Of a stretch of DNA of 64,000 nt, positions 36,094 through 44,210 are shown piece after piece. Source of the stretch: Janthinobacterium agaricidamnosum NBRC 102515 = DSM 9628 (GTDB taxonomy: Bacteria > Pseudomonadota > Gammaproteobacteria > Burkholderiales > Burkholderiaceae_D). How positions within the stretch are numbered: the stretch's first letter is position 1; every line of letters starts with the position of its first letter. Position numbers and translations under genes: made by a program. The stretch spans positions 3,690,893-3,754,892 of the forward strand of contig NZ_HG322949.1 in NCBI RefSeq assembly GCF_000723165.1, in the 5' to 3' direction. The notes beneath the pieces are model-generated. The model saw only the letters and a list, made by a program, of their open reading frames with translations. It made no database searches and was not told where the DNA came from.

Positions 36094-36465
36094 ATGGAGA
36101 CTCAAGAAAAGGCTGCCGGCAGCAATCTGGCCGAAAAGATCAGCGAGCAACCGGAATTGCAAAAATCGGACGGTGCGGGCGCACAAGCAGCCAACCTGAG
36201 CGGGGCATCGTTCAGCACTTACTACACTTGGCGCGCCAACGGCGTATTCCATGCCGTGCCGTTTGCCAATGCATCGATCCATCCGAATTCGCGCGTGTTC
36301 GTCAACATCAGCGAATTCAGCACGGACGCCCAGCACCGCTTCATCGGCAGTGCACGCATGGCGGTGTACAACATCGCACCGTTCGAAGGCGGCTTTTACG
36401 CCTGGGTAGAAATTTCGTGGAGCAGCCCGCTCAATATCCGTTTTGACGTGCTGGTCGATCCTTGA
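36094..36465 (+). CDS. Small beta-rich protein of unknown function
   Basis: 123 residues, not recognised. After a charged, disordered N-terminus (1-40), residues 45-123 alternate aromatic and polar residues (STYYTWRANGVFHAVPF, FEGGFYAWVEISWSS), which suggests a small beta-sandwich or lectin-like fold. No signal peptide. The ATG at 36094 has a GAGG site 9 nt upstream, and a hairpin plus T-run follows the stop (36476-36507), so it is a monocistronic, expressed gene. No neighbour suggests a function. Confidence 0.6.
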   Translation: METQEKAAGSNLAEKISEQPELQKSDGAGAQAANLSGASFSTYYTWRANGVFHAVPFANASIHPNSRVFVNISEFSTDAQHRFIGSARMAVYNIAPFEGGFYAWVEISWSSPLNIRFDVLVDP

Positions 36466-36475
36466 TCAGACCGCG

Positions 36476-36507
36476 GCGCCTTGTGATCTTTCGCAGGGCG
36501 CTTTTTT
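36476..36507 (+). terminator. Terminator after the small beta-rich gene
   Basis: GCGCC (36476-36480) pairs with GGCGC (36497-36501) and is followed by TTTTTT. The stem is short. Confidence 0.5.
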
Positions 36508-36599
36508 ACCGCTTTTTTCGTGTTTCCTGCCCTGCATGAAGCCCCCTTCTGCACACCATGCGCATTGACAAATTGAGCAACAAAAACTAGACTCGCTGG

Positions 36600-38576
36600 A
36601 TGAAAATCCAAATGCGAATAGTTATTATTTACTTGGCCAACATGTTGAAGTGCGGTTCAGGCATGTTGCTGTGTTCCATATTGCTGGCAAATCCCGCCAT
36701 GGCGCAAGCCGTCGCGCCGGAACATAACGCCCGACAATTATGGCAATTGATCGACTATGTTGCAGTCGACTATGGCGGCGCGGTTGCCAATGGCGCTGTT
36801 GCCGACCAGGGCGAGTATGCGGAAATGCTCGACTTCACCGAGAACGCGACCAGGCAGGTATCGCTGCTGCCGGCGCATGCCTCGCAAGCGAACATAGCCG
36901 CCGCGATTGGCGCACTGCGCGCGGCCGTCGTGCGCAAGGCCGATGCGGCTGAAGTGGCGCGGCTGGCGCACCACGCCAACGACTTGCTGATCGCCGCCTA
37001 CCCGATACCGGTGGCGCCGAAAATCTTGCCCGACCTGGCGCGCGGCGCCGTGCTGTACGCGGCCCAATGCGCCTCCTGCCATGGCGCGCTGGGGGCCGGC
37101 GACGGCCCGCTGGCGGCCAGCCTGGAACCGAAACCGATCGCCTTCACCGACCGCGAACGGGCCGCCTCGCGCAGCGTGATGGCGCTGTACCAGGTCGTGT
37201 CGCAAGGCGTGGAAGGCACTTCGATGACCAGCTTTGCGGCGCTGCCGGACGCCGACCGCTGGGCGCTGGCATTTTTCATCGGCAGCCTGTCGCACGACGA
37301 TACGATGCGCGGCCACGGTCAGCAACTGTGGCAAAAAAATGCCGCACTGAAAGGCAACTTCCCCGACATGGCGGCACTGACCACGCTGACCGAAACGGCC
37401 GCCGCAGCGGCCATCGGCCACGACGACGCGCGCGACGTGATCGCCTATCTGCGCACCCATCCGGGCGCGGTCGACGCCGGCAAGCCGGCCGGACTGGCAC
37501 TGTCCCGCTTGCGGCTGCAGGAAAGCCTGGCGGCGCTGCATGCCGGCGACCGCGCGGCGGCCACCAAGCTGGCCCTGTCGGCTTACCTGGATGGCTTTGA
37601 ACCGATCGAACCGATGGTCGGCGCACGTAACAAAGGACTGCTGGTCGCGGTCGAAGATGCGATGCTGGCCTACCGTTCGGCGGTCGCCAAAGGCACGCCG
37701 GACCAAGTGACGGCGCAAGCCGCCAGACTGGACCGGCTGTTTGCCCAGGTCGACGCCGAAATGTCGTCCGGCCAGGCATCGCCGATGACCACCTACATCG
37801 GCGCGCTGACGATCTTGCTGCGCGAAGGCGTCGAAGCGCTGCTGATCGTGATCGGCATCATCGCCTTCCTCAAAAAGGCCGAACGGCGCGACGTGCTGCG
37901 CCACGTGCACGCCGGCTGGATAGGCGCGCTGGCCGCCGGCGCGCTGACCTGGGCCGTCGCCACCTACCTGGTCGAAATCAGCGGCGCCAGCCGCGAAGTG
38001 ACCGAAGGCGTCGGCTCGGTATTTGCCGCGCTGGTCTTGCTCAGCGTCGGCCTGTGGATGCACCAGAAGAGCAGCGCCGGACGCTGGCAAGCCTACCTGA
38101 CCGAGAAACTGTCGGCCGCGATGAACCGCCGCTCGGCGTGGGCCTTGTTCGCGCTGTCCTTCATCGCCGTGTACCGCGAAGTGTTTGAAACCGTGCTGTT
38201 TTATTCCGCGCTGGCGGCGGACGGCAACGGCATGGCCTTGCTGGGCGGCTTCCTCAGCGCCGTCGCGCTGCTGATGGTGATCGCCTGGGCGCTGCTGCGC
38301 ACCAGTGCGCGCATGCCAATCGGCAAGTTCTTCTCGTACACCTCGGTACTGGTGGCGGTGCTGGCGGTGATCTTGATCGGCAAGGGCATGGCCGGCTTGC
38401 AAGAGGCTGGCTGGGTCGGCGTGAATCCGGTCTGGGCGCCACGCATCGATATGCTGGGTATTTATCCGAGCGCCGAAACGCTGATCGCGCAATGCATCGT
38501 GCTGGCGGTCGCCTTGAGCGGCTTCGGCATCAACCTGTTCAGCGCCCGCAAGACCGGTAAAACCAGCACCGCCTGA
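36600..38576 (+). CDS. FTR1-family iron permease fused to cytochrome c
   Basis: 658 residues. A signal peptide is followed by an N-terminal periplasmic region, a c-type cytochrome domain with CASCH (Cys157, Cys160, His161), then a seven-helix FTR1 permease. The two iron-binding REGxE-type motifs are LREGVEALL (about 405) and YREVFETVL (about 525). Known: FTR1 permeases import ferric iron after oxidation; the fused haem domain may accept electrons at the entrance and replaces the EfeO/EfeB partners found in Efe systems. No oxidase gene is adjacent. A strong terminator follows at 38602. High GC. Confidence 0.9.
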   Translation: MKIQMRIVIIYLANMLKCGSGMLLCSILLANPAMAQAVAPEHNARQLWQLIDYVAVDYGGAVANGAVADQGEYAEMLDFTENATRQVSLLPAHASQANIAAAIGALRAAVVRKADAAEVARLAHHANDLLIAAYPIPVAPKILPDLARGAVLYAAQCASCHGALGAGDGPLAASLEPKPIAFTDRERAASRSVMALYQVVSQGVEGTSMTSFAALPDADRWALAFFIGSLSHDDTMRGHGQQLWQKNAALKGNFPDMAALTTLTETAAAAAIGHDDARDVIAYLRTHPGAVDAGKPAGLALSRLRLQESLAALHAGDRAAATKLALSAYLDGFEPIEPMVGARNKGLLVAVEDAMLAYRSAVAKGTPDQVTAQAARLDRLFAQVDAEMSSGQASPMTTYIGALTILLREGVEALLIVIGIIAFLKKAERRDVLRHVHAGWIGALAAGALTWAVATYLVEISGASREVTEGVGSVFAALVLLSVGLWMHQKSSAGRWQAYLTEKLSAAMNRRSAWALFALSFIAVYREVFETVLFYSALAADGNGMALLGGFLSAVALLMVIAWALLRTSARMPIGKFFSYTSVLVAVLAVILIGKGMAGLQEAGWVGVNPVWAPRIDMLGIYPSAETLIAQCIVLAVALSGFGINLFSARKTGKTSTA

Positions 38577-38601
38577 TCCGCGTCCCGCTTCAAGCCACCG
38601 C

Positions 38602-38636
38602 AACAGGGGCTGCGTGCAAACGCAGCCCCTGTTTGC
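38602..38636 (+). terminator. Terminator of the FTR1 gene
   Basis: A 13-bp perfect stem (AACAGGGGCTGCG / CGCAGCCCCTGTT) with a six-base loop, then TTT. A strong hairpin 25 bp after the stop. Confidence 0.85.
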
Positions 38637-38791
38637 TATCGTCTTCCCTCTCCAAGGCACAACCGAGGTCGTGTGAAACTTGCCCAATAGCAATTTGCAA
38701 GCTACCATCCCACTGCAAGTTAAACACCTTAGGAAATTATTTTCATTTTGGAAATAATCTAACTTGTATTCGTTCATGAGGAGGAACATCC

Positions 38792-40255
38792 GTGCAATCC
38801 AGAAGAAATTGGCTCCATCAGAAATGGGCGGTGGCCGCAGCCGTCTTGATGACCTGTATGCCGTTCGCCCAGGCCCAGTATGTCGGCGTAACTTTCGGCT
38901 ATAACTACACCAAGGAAACCGAGATCATCGGCCCGGATACGGGGACCTATAACACGCCGCTGTACAACCCCGACCCGAAAAATCCCGATGGCACCTGGGA
39001 CGCCTGGGTACGCGAGCTGGGCGAGGCCGGCGTCGATTTCGTCGCGCCGAATGTGCGTGGCGCTTATCCGTTCACCAACTGGAGTCCGGCCGGCATGGCG
39101 CCGATCGTCAAGGCGCTGGCCAAGACCGGGCTGGACAGCCAGATCAAGGTGGCGCTGTTCGACGACAATGCCGCCTCGTGGAAGGCGCAATGGAACCAGG
39201 CCAACCATAATTCACTGCCATTCGACATCGGCAACCCGGCCAACTGGACCTATATTTACGACACCAACTACAAGGTGTTTTTTGACACCATTCCCGACGC
39301 CAACCGCTTCAAGATCGACGGCCGGCCGGTGATCATCATCTGGACCGGCAATGCGGCCACGGTCGGCAACGAGCAGGGCAATTACTCCAGCGCGATGAAG
39401 TATGTGCGTCAAAAGTGCATGCAAGACTTTGGCTTCAATCCCTACATCATCGTCAATACCGACGCACTGAAAAACGACACCACGCTAGCCGCGGTGGTCG
39501 ATGCGGCCCATGCCTGGTCGGGTGGCGGCACCTGGACACTGACCAACGTCAACCGCACCAAAATCGGCGTGGCGTTTCCCGGCCTGTTTGCGCCAACCTC
39601 CCCCACCTTCAGGGATCCCGACCATGGCCGCACCTTCGATACGGCCTTGAAGAATACGGTCGATGCCGGCGCCCTGCTGACGCTGGTCGAAGGCTTCACC
39701 GATTTCCTCGAGAACGCATCGGTGTTTCGGGTCCGCAACCTCGACGCCGACGGCAAGCCGCTGACATATCAAGACACGCTGTACGATTATCCGAACCAGC
39801 GCATTAATATCCTGCGCGCGCATAGCCGGAATCCATTTTCCGCCGACCTGAAGTTCGCGGCGGCCGGCGCCGATTATTTCGGCGGCGCCAACGGCGGCAA
39901 TGGCAAGACCAACTTCTACCGCAATGGCAACATCGCCATCGAACCGACCCGCGATGTGGGCGGCGGCGTCAACGTGGGCTCGATGCAAAACGGCGAGTGG
40001 CTGGAATGGGAACATGTACCGGTCAAGGCCGGTTCGCATTTCCAGGTGCGGATCGCAACGCCTAGCTCCGGAAGAAAAATGCACTTTGTCATCGACGGTG
40101 TCGCGCAAGCTCCGCAAACGCTGCCCAGCACCGGCGGATGGCAAAACTGGGTGACCTACGATTTCGGCAATCTGGGCATCGACGCCGACTCGTACCACAC
40201 CGTCCGTATCGTTTTCGATAACGGCGGTATCAACTTCAACTGGTGGAAGTCCTGA
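38792..40255 (+). CDS. Secreted DUF5010-type glycoside-hydrolase-like protein with CBM-like tail
   Basis: 487 residues starting with GTG at 38792 and a GAGGAGG ribosome site. A signal peptide ends AQAQ (about 29). Residues 30-360 form a TIM-barrel-like DUF5010 domain (VTFGYNY, VDFVAPNVRGAYPF, VAFPGLF), and residues 370-487 a beta-sandwich with VGSMQNGEWLEWEHVPV typical of family 6-type carbohydrate-binding modules. It is probably an exported polysaccharide-degrading enzyme, though the catalytic residues are not assigned. An ATTATTT/AAATAAT inverted repeat (38736-38758) precedes the gene. A terminator follows at 40267. Confidence 0.75.
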   Translation: MQSRRNWLHQKWAVAAAVLMTCMPFAQAQYVGVTFGYNYTKETEIIGPDTGTYNTPLYNPDPKNPDGTWDAWVRELGEAGVDFVAPNVRGAYPFTNWSPAGMAPIVKALAKTGLDSQIKVALFDDNAASWKAQWNQANHNSLPFDIGNPANWTYIYDTNYKVFFDTIPDANRFKIDGRPVIIIWTGNAATVGNEQGNYSSAMKYVRQKCMQDFGFNPYIIVNTDALKNDTTLAAVVDAAHAWSGGGTWTLTNVNRTKIGVAFPGLFAPTSPTFRDPDHGRTFDTALKNTVDAGALLTLVEGFTDFLENASVFRVRNLDADGKPLTYQDTLYDYPNQRINILRAHSRNPFSADLKFAAAGADYFGGANGGNGKTNFYRNGNIAIEPTRDVGGGVNVGSMQNGEWLEWEHVPVKAGSHFQVRIATPSSGRKMHFVIDGVAQAPQTLPSTGGWQNWVTYDFGNLGIDADSYHTVRIVFDNGGINFNWWKS

Positions 40256-40266
40256 TAGAAAGATAC

Positions 40267-40293
40267 GCCCGGGCCTTCAGGTCCGGGCATTTT
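40267..40293 (+). terminator. Terminator of the DUF5010 gene
   Basis: A GCCCGGGCC/GGTCCGGGC stem of nine pairs (one G-T) with a TTCA loop, followed by ATTTTC, 11 bp after the stop. Confidence 0.85.
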
Positions 40294-40325
40294 CATCACC
40301 GGCCTCAACTGCGAGATCCGCCCTC

Positions 40326-40550
40326 CTTCCCTCGGGTTGCCCTGACACACGTGGTAGCCTGTCGCGCGGCTTTGAATTCACGGTTGAACTGCTGTCCGAC
40401 AAGACCACGCTGGAACTGAAGCAATTGCAAGGCAAGCTGCTGAGCGTGGAACTGGTCCGGCAGGACGGCAGGACGGCAGGACGGCAGGACGGCAGGCTGC
40501 GCTATTTCTCCGGCTTCTGCTTTTCGTTCCGCCTTAAAAAGACGGACGGC
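40326..40550 (+). pseudogene. vgrG: N-terminal fragment of a vgrG (T6SS spike) gene
   Basis: In frame from about 40326, SRGFEFTVELLSDKTTLELK followed by LQGKLLSVELVRQDG and, after an in-frame insert, LRYFSGFCFSFRLKKTDG matches the start of VgrG/Rhs-type spike proteins. It has no start codon or 5' end, and the homologous frame ends at about 40550, so only about 70 codons remain. A small 8-bp tandem array lies inside it. The remnant is next to tRNA-Asn and far from hcp. Confidence 0.75.
40459..40496. repeat. 8-bp tandem repeat inside the vgrG remnant
   Basis: GGCAGGAC repeated 4.75 times. It adds about nine residues (RTAGRQDGR) to the VgrG frame between LVRQDG and LRYFSG. It is a slippage expansion in unselected DNA. 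Confidence 0.85.
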
Positions 40551-40666
40551 GCGTGTGGCTGTGGAAGGATGCGAAACAGAATGCGATACAGGCTGAAAGG
40601 CAGCGCCAACGCATCGCTTGATTGAAGCCGGACACTTGTCCGGCGAGCAAACAGGAAGCGAAAAAA

Positions 40667-40690
40667 AACAGCCGCATCGCTGCGGCTGTT
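40667..40690. terminator. Bidirectional terminator beside tRNA-Asn (copy 1)
   Basis: A ten-base stem AACAGCCGCA/TGCGGCTGTT with a four-base loop, A-rich before it and T-rich after it, so it works on both strands; on the minus strand it ends the tRNA transcript. Confidence 0.85.
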
Positions 40691-40706
40691 TTTTCATGCT
40701 TAATTC

Positions 40707-40782
40707 TGGCTCCCCGACCTGGACTCGAACCAGGGACCTGCGGATTAACAGTCCGTCGCTCTACCGACTGAGCTATCAGGGA
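40707..40782 (-). tRNA. tRNA-Asn (GTT), copy 1
   Basis: 76 nt including the encoded CCA. It folds as a cloverleaf: acceptor TCCCTGA/TCGGGGA, D-loop AGTCGGTAGAGC, anticodon loop CTGTTAA (GTT), and T-arm GGTTCGAGTCC. It is identical to the copies at 57530 and 59447. Confidence 0.97.
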
Positions 40783-41150
40783 AAAGAGGCCGCATTATAT
40801 ACGGCGTTTTTTGACTTGTCCAGACCAGCCATCGCCCCGCATGAATTCACCCGGCGCAGTGCAGCGGCCAAGCCGTATCCGGCACCCGAAATATTGCCTA
40901 TAAAATAACAATAAAGTTAATACTACAGCCTGACAAAACCACCAATTATCATTATTAACATATTTTCCATAAAGCGATATATCAGCTAAAAAAATATACT
41001 CACCGCCAATCTCACCATATTGCAAATTTCAAGGTGCTGTTTTTATAAAACTGACTTAATATAAGTACGCTGTACTCAAACAAAGATAAGGCCCGACTCC
41101 AGCAACGGACACGGCTTGGCTGGTTACCCCACATTTGAAAGGGATCGACT
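40783..41150. other. AT-rich gap between tRNA-Asn and tail-collar gene 1
   Basis: Holds the tRNA promoter (40794-40822) and a distinctly AT-rich leader (about 40890-41080) before the collar gene. No gene seen; a candidate regulatory region for the collar locus. Confidence 0.5.
40794..40822 (-). promoter_or_regulatory. sigma-70 promoter of tRNA-Asn copy 1
   Basis: On the minus strand: -35 TGGACA, 17-bp spacer, -10 TATAAT, then GCGGCCTC before the tRNA start. Copy 2 has the same arrangement. Confidence 0.85.
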
Positions 41151-41846
41151 ATGGACATGTTTCTCGGAACAATTATCGGCGTTGGTTTTAACTTTCCGCC
41201 ACGCGGCTGGATGAGTTGCAATGGACAGTTGTTAAGCATCAGCCAAAACTCCGCCTTGTTTGCCTTGCTCGGCACGCAGTACGGCGGCGACGGCGTTACC
41301 ACGTTCGGCTTGCCCGATTTGCGCGGCCGCATTCCAGCAGGCACCAACCAGGGCATCACCGGCCGCATCGTCGCGGACAACGGCACGACCGGCGGCGCCG
41401 TCAATACCACCTTCACCGCGCCGGGCACCGGCGCCGCCACCGTGACGCTGACCGTGCCGAACTTGCCGGCACATAACCATACCGCCACTTTCACCGCCAG
41501 CGGCGGCTCGTCGACCACCGTCGCCATCAAGGTCAGTACCGACAACGCCACCACGGCGACGCCGACCAGCACCAGTTACCTGGCGGTCGGCAAGTCGTCT
41601 GGCGCGGTCACGCCCTACTTGTATCGGGACAATATCGGTAGCGGCAGCACCACGCTGGCCAGCGACATGGCCACCGTCAGCGGCGGCGGTTCGGGCGGCA
41701 CGGTGACCGTTAATAATACCGGCAGCGGCACGCCGCTGACGGCGCCGGTGACGGTCACCACCAACGGCAGCGTGGCGACCGTGCCGCCATTTCAAGGCGT
41801 GCTGTACATTATTTGCGTCGAAGGTATTTTCCCAAGCCGTAATTAA
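41151..41846 (+). CDS. Phage tail-collar / microcystin-dependent-protein-like protein 1
   Basis: 231 residues. The N-terminal collar domain has LGTIIGVGFNFPPRGWMSCNGQ and YGGDGVTTFGLPDLRGRIP, the Tail_Collar signature, followed by a Thr/Ser/Gly-rich beta-region and the conserved end IICVEGIFPSRN. Known: such proteins trimerise and resemble phage short-tail-fibre collars, but bacterial homologues occur outside prophages and are cell-surface or secreted by unknown routes. No other phage genes are near. An AAAGGGA site precedes the ATG. A paralogue follows 217 bp on, and modifying enzymes lie downstream. Confidence 0.85.
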   Translation: MDMFLGTIIGVGFNFPPRGWMSCNGQLLSISQNSALFALLGTQYGGDGVTTFGLPDLRGRIPAGTNQGITGRIVADNGTTGGAVNTTFTAPGTGAATVTLTVPNLPAHNHTATFTASGGSSTTVAIKVSTDNATTATPTSTSYLAVGKSSGAVTPYLYRDNIGSGSTTLASDMATVSGGGSGGTVTVNNTGSGTPLTAPVTVTTNGSVATVPPFQGVLYIICVEGIFPSRN

Positions 41847-41862
41847 TTATCGCGATAGCATA

Positions 41863-41890
41863 AAAAGGTGCGTCTATCGCACCTTTTTTT
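41863..41890 (+). terminator. Terminator between the two collar genes
   Basis: An AAGGTGCG/CGCACCTT stem with a TCTAT loop and a T7 run directly after it, about 20 bp past the stop. It indicates separate transcripts for the two collar genes. Confidence 0.9.
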
Positions 41891-42063
41891 ATGTCGGCAC
41901 CGTGTGGAAGCGATAATCGCTGATGCAGCCGAATGCAGCGGACCGGCCAACAATCCATCGCTAAAAATTATAATCGGCAACTGGTTTTTTATTGAAAATC
42001 ATCTTACTATTCATTCGGCTTTCTACCACGTCACGCAAACCCTTTATTTTTCAAGGATGACCC

Positions 42064-42774
42064 ATGGATCCAATCTTAGGCACGGTTATGTTGTCGGCAT
42101 TTCCCTTCGCACCCAAAGGATGGATGTTTTGTAATGGCCAGGTATTGAACATCAACACCAACGCCGCCCTGTATGCCTTGATCGGCACCACGTATGGCGG
42201 CGACGGCCGCACCACGTTCGCGCTGCCCGACTTGCGCGGGCGCATCCCGGTTGCGCTGAACGGCACGCCGGCGCCGGACCGCATCGTCACGGCGCCTGTC
42301 ACCACGCCGGGCGGCGCCGGCAATCCCAATATGGGCGACACGCTGGGCAGCAACGTCAGGCTGACCAGCAGCGGTAACGTCACCGTTGCGTTGACGCAAG
42401 CCAACTTGCCGGCGCATACCCACACGGCAAGCGTCTCGACGCCGCCGTCGGTGGTCAACATGAACATCACCGCCAGCCTGGATAACGGCAATTCGATCAC
42501 GCCGATCGCCAATGGTTACCTGGCGCAATCGAAAGCCAACGGCGCCAGTGTGTCCAGCGTCTATATCGACAAGCTCGGCACCACCGGCAGCGTCACCATG
42601 GCCGGCGGCAGCGCGCAAGTAACGGTGGCGACCACGGTCACCAATAGCAACACCGGTTCCGGACAGCCATTGCAAGCGCCGACCACGGTCACCGCGACCA
42701 GCGCACCGACGCCACCGTTCCTGGCGATGCAATATATTATTGCGGTCGAGGGTTATTTCCCGCAGCGTAATTAA
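42064..42774 (+). CDS. Phage tail-collar / microcystin-dependent-protein-like protein 2
   Basis: 236 residues, same architecture as the preceding gene: LGTVMLSAFPFAPKGWMFCNGQ, YGGDGRTTFALPDLRGRIP, a Thr/Asn-rich middle and IIAVEGYFPQRN at the end. The two proteins align over their full length but differ in the central beta-region, which suggests that different partner or target surfaces have diverged. An AAGGATG site precedes the ATG. The stop overlaps the stop of the convergent methyltransferase gene (42771-42774). Confidence 0.85.
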   Translation: MDPILGTVMLSAFPFAPKGWMFCNGQVLNINTNAALYALIGTTYGGDGRTTFALPDLRGRIPVALNGTPAPDRIVTAPVTTPGGAGNPNMGDTLGSNVRLTSSGNVTVALTQANLPAHTHTASVSTPPSVVNMNITASLDNGNSITPIANGYLAQSKANGASVSSVYIDKLGTTGSVTMAGGSAQVTVATTVTNSNTGSGQPLQAPTTVTATSAPTPPFLAMQYIIAVEGYFPQRN

Positions 42775-43757
42775 GCCTTGCCAGTCCCGACCTCGCACAC
42801 CAGTCCCGGCTGGCGTCCCAGCCGGTAATGGAAGTGCAGCGTCGCCGCGCCTGCCAGCAGCGGTTTTCCCGGCAGGCGCAGCGGCAAGTTCAAGCTGCAA
42901 TCGTAATCGGACAATACGATATCGCGATAGACCTGGATACGCGTCAACAAGCGCGGCTCCGTTGCATGCAGCACTGTCGGCAACTTGATGCTGGCGGCCG
43001 GCAAACTGGCCGCGCCGGCATCCCGCCAGGCCCGCATATTGCTCGCATTCAAGGTAAATACTTCGCCCCAGTCGGCGCAGGGATGCCGGCGTGAACGGCC
43101 CGGCAAGCCAAGATGTACCGATACCGCCGTCGGCACCAGCGCCGCCAGCGGCGCCTGCAGGAACAGATTGCGCATGATGGCCACCTGCGGTTCCTTGCCC
43201 AGCGCCGTATTCATGGTTTCGCTGACGATCACTTGCGGCATCGACGCCGCCGGTATCCGGTACAGCGCGGCGTCGGCGCACACGAATTCCCGCACATGGC
43301 CGCCATAACCGCATCCTTCGATCAGCTCGCGCGCATAGGCCAGTGTTTCAGGGTGCACTTCGAGTATCGTGAATTGCACTTGCTGTGGCGAAAATATCGC
43401 CATCAGCGGCAAGGCCAGCAAGGCAAACGGGCCGCAGCCGGCATACAGTACCGATACCGGCGCATGCCCGGTCAGCGCATCGCCGATGGCCGCCGCCAGG
43501 CCCTTGATGAAGGCGGCGCTGCGCAACGGTTCGCGCGCGCACAAGCCCGCTTGCACCGGTGAAATCGCCCAGCCGCTCTCCAAGATACGTTCGCCGGCGG
43601 TCATGTGGTCCGAAGCAGCCATCGACAGCCGCGTATGCTGTTCGACCAGGCTGCGCAACTGGCCCGCTTCGCCGATCAGCGACTCCAGCGGCCGTAACGG
43701 ATCGGCGATGGCGCGCGCAATGCCGGCCAGCCCGGCTTGTGCCGCGCTGGCCTCCAT
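42771..43757 (-). CDS. PRMT-like class I methyltransferase
   Basis: 328 residues from the ATG at 43757. SVLYAGCGPFALLALPL is the SAM-binding motif I and FTILEVHPETLAYA motif II. The motif VSETMNTALGKEP resembles the double-E loop of protein arginine methyltransferases, and the C-terminal half is a beta-barrel-like region as in PRMTs. The start overlaps the stop of the DUF6916 gene (TGATG), so they are translationally coupled. Inferred substrate: a collar or DUF6916 protein. An alternative is a small-molecule methyltransferase; the substrate is not visible. Confidence 0.7.
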   Translation of the reverse strand: MEASAAQAGLAGIARAIADPLRPLESLIGEAGQLRSLVEQHTRLSMAASDHMTAGERILESGWAISPVQAGLCAREPLRSAAFIKGLAAAIGDALTGHAPVSVLYAGCGPFALLALPLMAIFSPQQVQFTILEVHPETLAYARELIEGCGYGGHVREFVCADAALYRIPAASMPQVIVSETMNTALGKEPQVAIMRNLFLQAPLAALVPTAVSVHLGLPGRSRRHPCADWGEVFTLNASNMRAWRDAGAASLPAASIKLPTVLHATEPRLLTRIQVYRDIVLSDYDCSLNLPLRLPGKPLLAGAATLHFHYRLGRQPGLVCEVGTGKA

Positions 43758-44068
43758 CACGAAAAACTGACCTGGTAGCGCTGCTTGCCCGCTTCGCCGG
43801 CCTTGGCCGGCAGCGATGGCGCGATCGGCCACACATACCATGACACCTGGCCCAGGTGCTCATGGTCCAGCGTGTAGTTGCCCTCGCTCAGCACCAACTC
43901 GGCCGGGCCGCTGAAAATCAGGCTGAGCGGCGTGCGGAACTGTTCCGGCAAACCACGCCGCGGCAATTCCGCGGCCTCGGTCAATATCAGCGGCACCAGA
44001 CCGGCCGCCGTATGTGCGCTAAAACTGCTGTTCAAAAACGGACTGATCTGCTCAAGCGTCATATTCAT
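43757..44068 (-). CDS. DUF6916-type protein of the tail-collar locus
   Basis: About 104 residues from the ATG at 44068 or 44062 (AGGATGAGG site). Key blocks are TLEQISPFLNSSFS, LSLIFSGPAELVLSEGNYTLDHEHLG and SWYVWPIAPS, which fit the DUF6916 family often found beside microcystin-dependent-protein-like collar genes. Function unknown; the beta-strand pattern suggests a small structural or chaperone-like protein. It is first in a coupled pair with the methyltransferase. Confidence 0.65.
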   Translation of the reverse strand: MNMTLEQISPFLNSSFSAHTAAGLVPLILTEAAELPRRGLPEQFRTPLSLIFSGPAELVLSEGNYTLDHEHLGQVSWYVWPIAPSLPAKAGEAGKQRYQVSFS

Positions 44069-44142
44069 CGCCTCATCCTGTGAATGTGGTTGCAAGACCG
44101 CGTAAATAGAGGCAGCATAGCAAATAGACAGCATCTTGTTAA

Positions 44143-44172
44143 GAGCCTATCCCAGTCTACTGGGATAGGCTC
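44143..44172. mobile_element. Minimal 30-bp palindromic element with TAA target duplication
   Basis: 14-bp arms GAGCCTATCCCAGT/ACTGGGATAGGCTC with a two-base centre, flanked by TAA on both sides. The arms match those of the larger element at 48139. Probably two element ends fused by internal deletion. Confidence 0.75.
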
Positions 44173-44210
44173 TAAGTATCCCGCCACCCACTGCATACCA
44201 TGGAGTCCCG

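Noticed and set aside
36738..38789. A 683-codon frame antisense to the FTR1 gene
   Set aside because: It mirrors the GC-rich FTR1 gene, is rich in Arg, Gly and Gln, and shows no domain. The sense gene has clear haem and permease motifs.
40459..40496. Short tandem repeats that could be read as a CRISPR array
   Set aside because: The unit is 8 bp with no spacers; it is a slippage repeat inside a vgrG remnant. No CRISPR array was seen anywhere in the window.
41151..42774. Prophage remnant, suggested by the tail-collar genes
   Set aside because: No capsid, terminase, portal, lysis or integrase gene is near, and the two collar genes have their own terminators and chromosomal-type neighbours.
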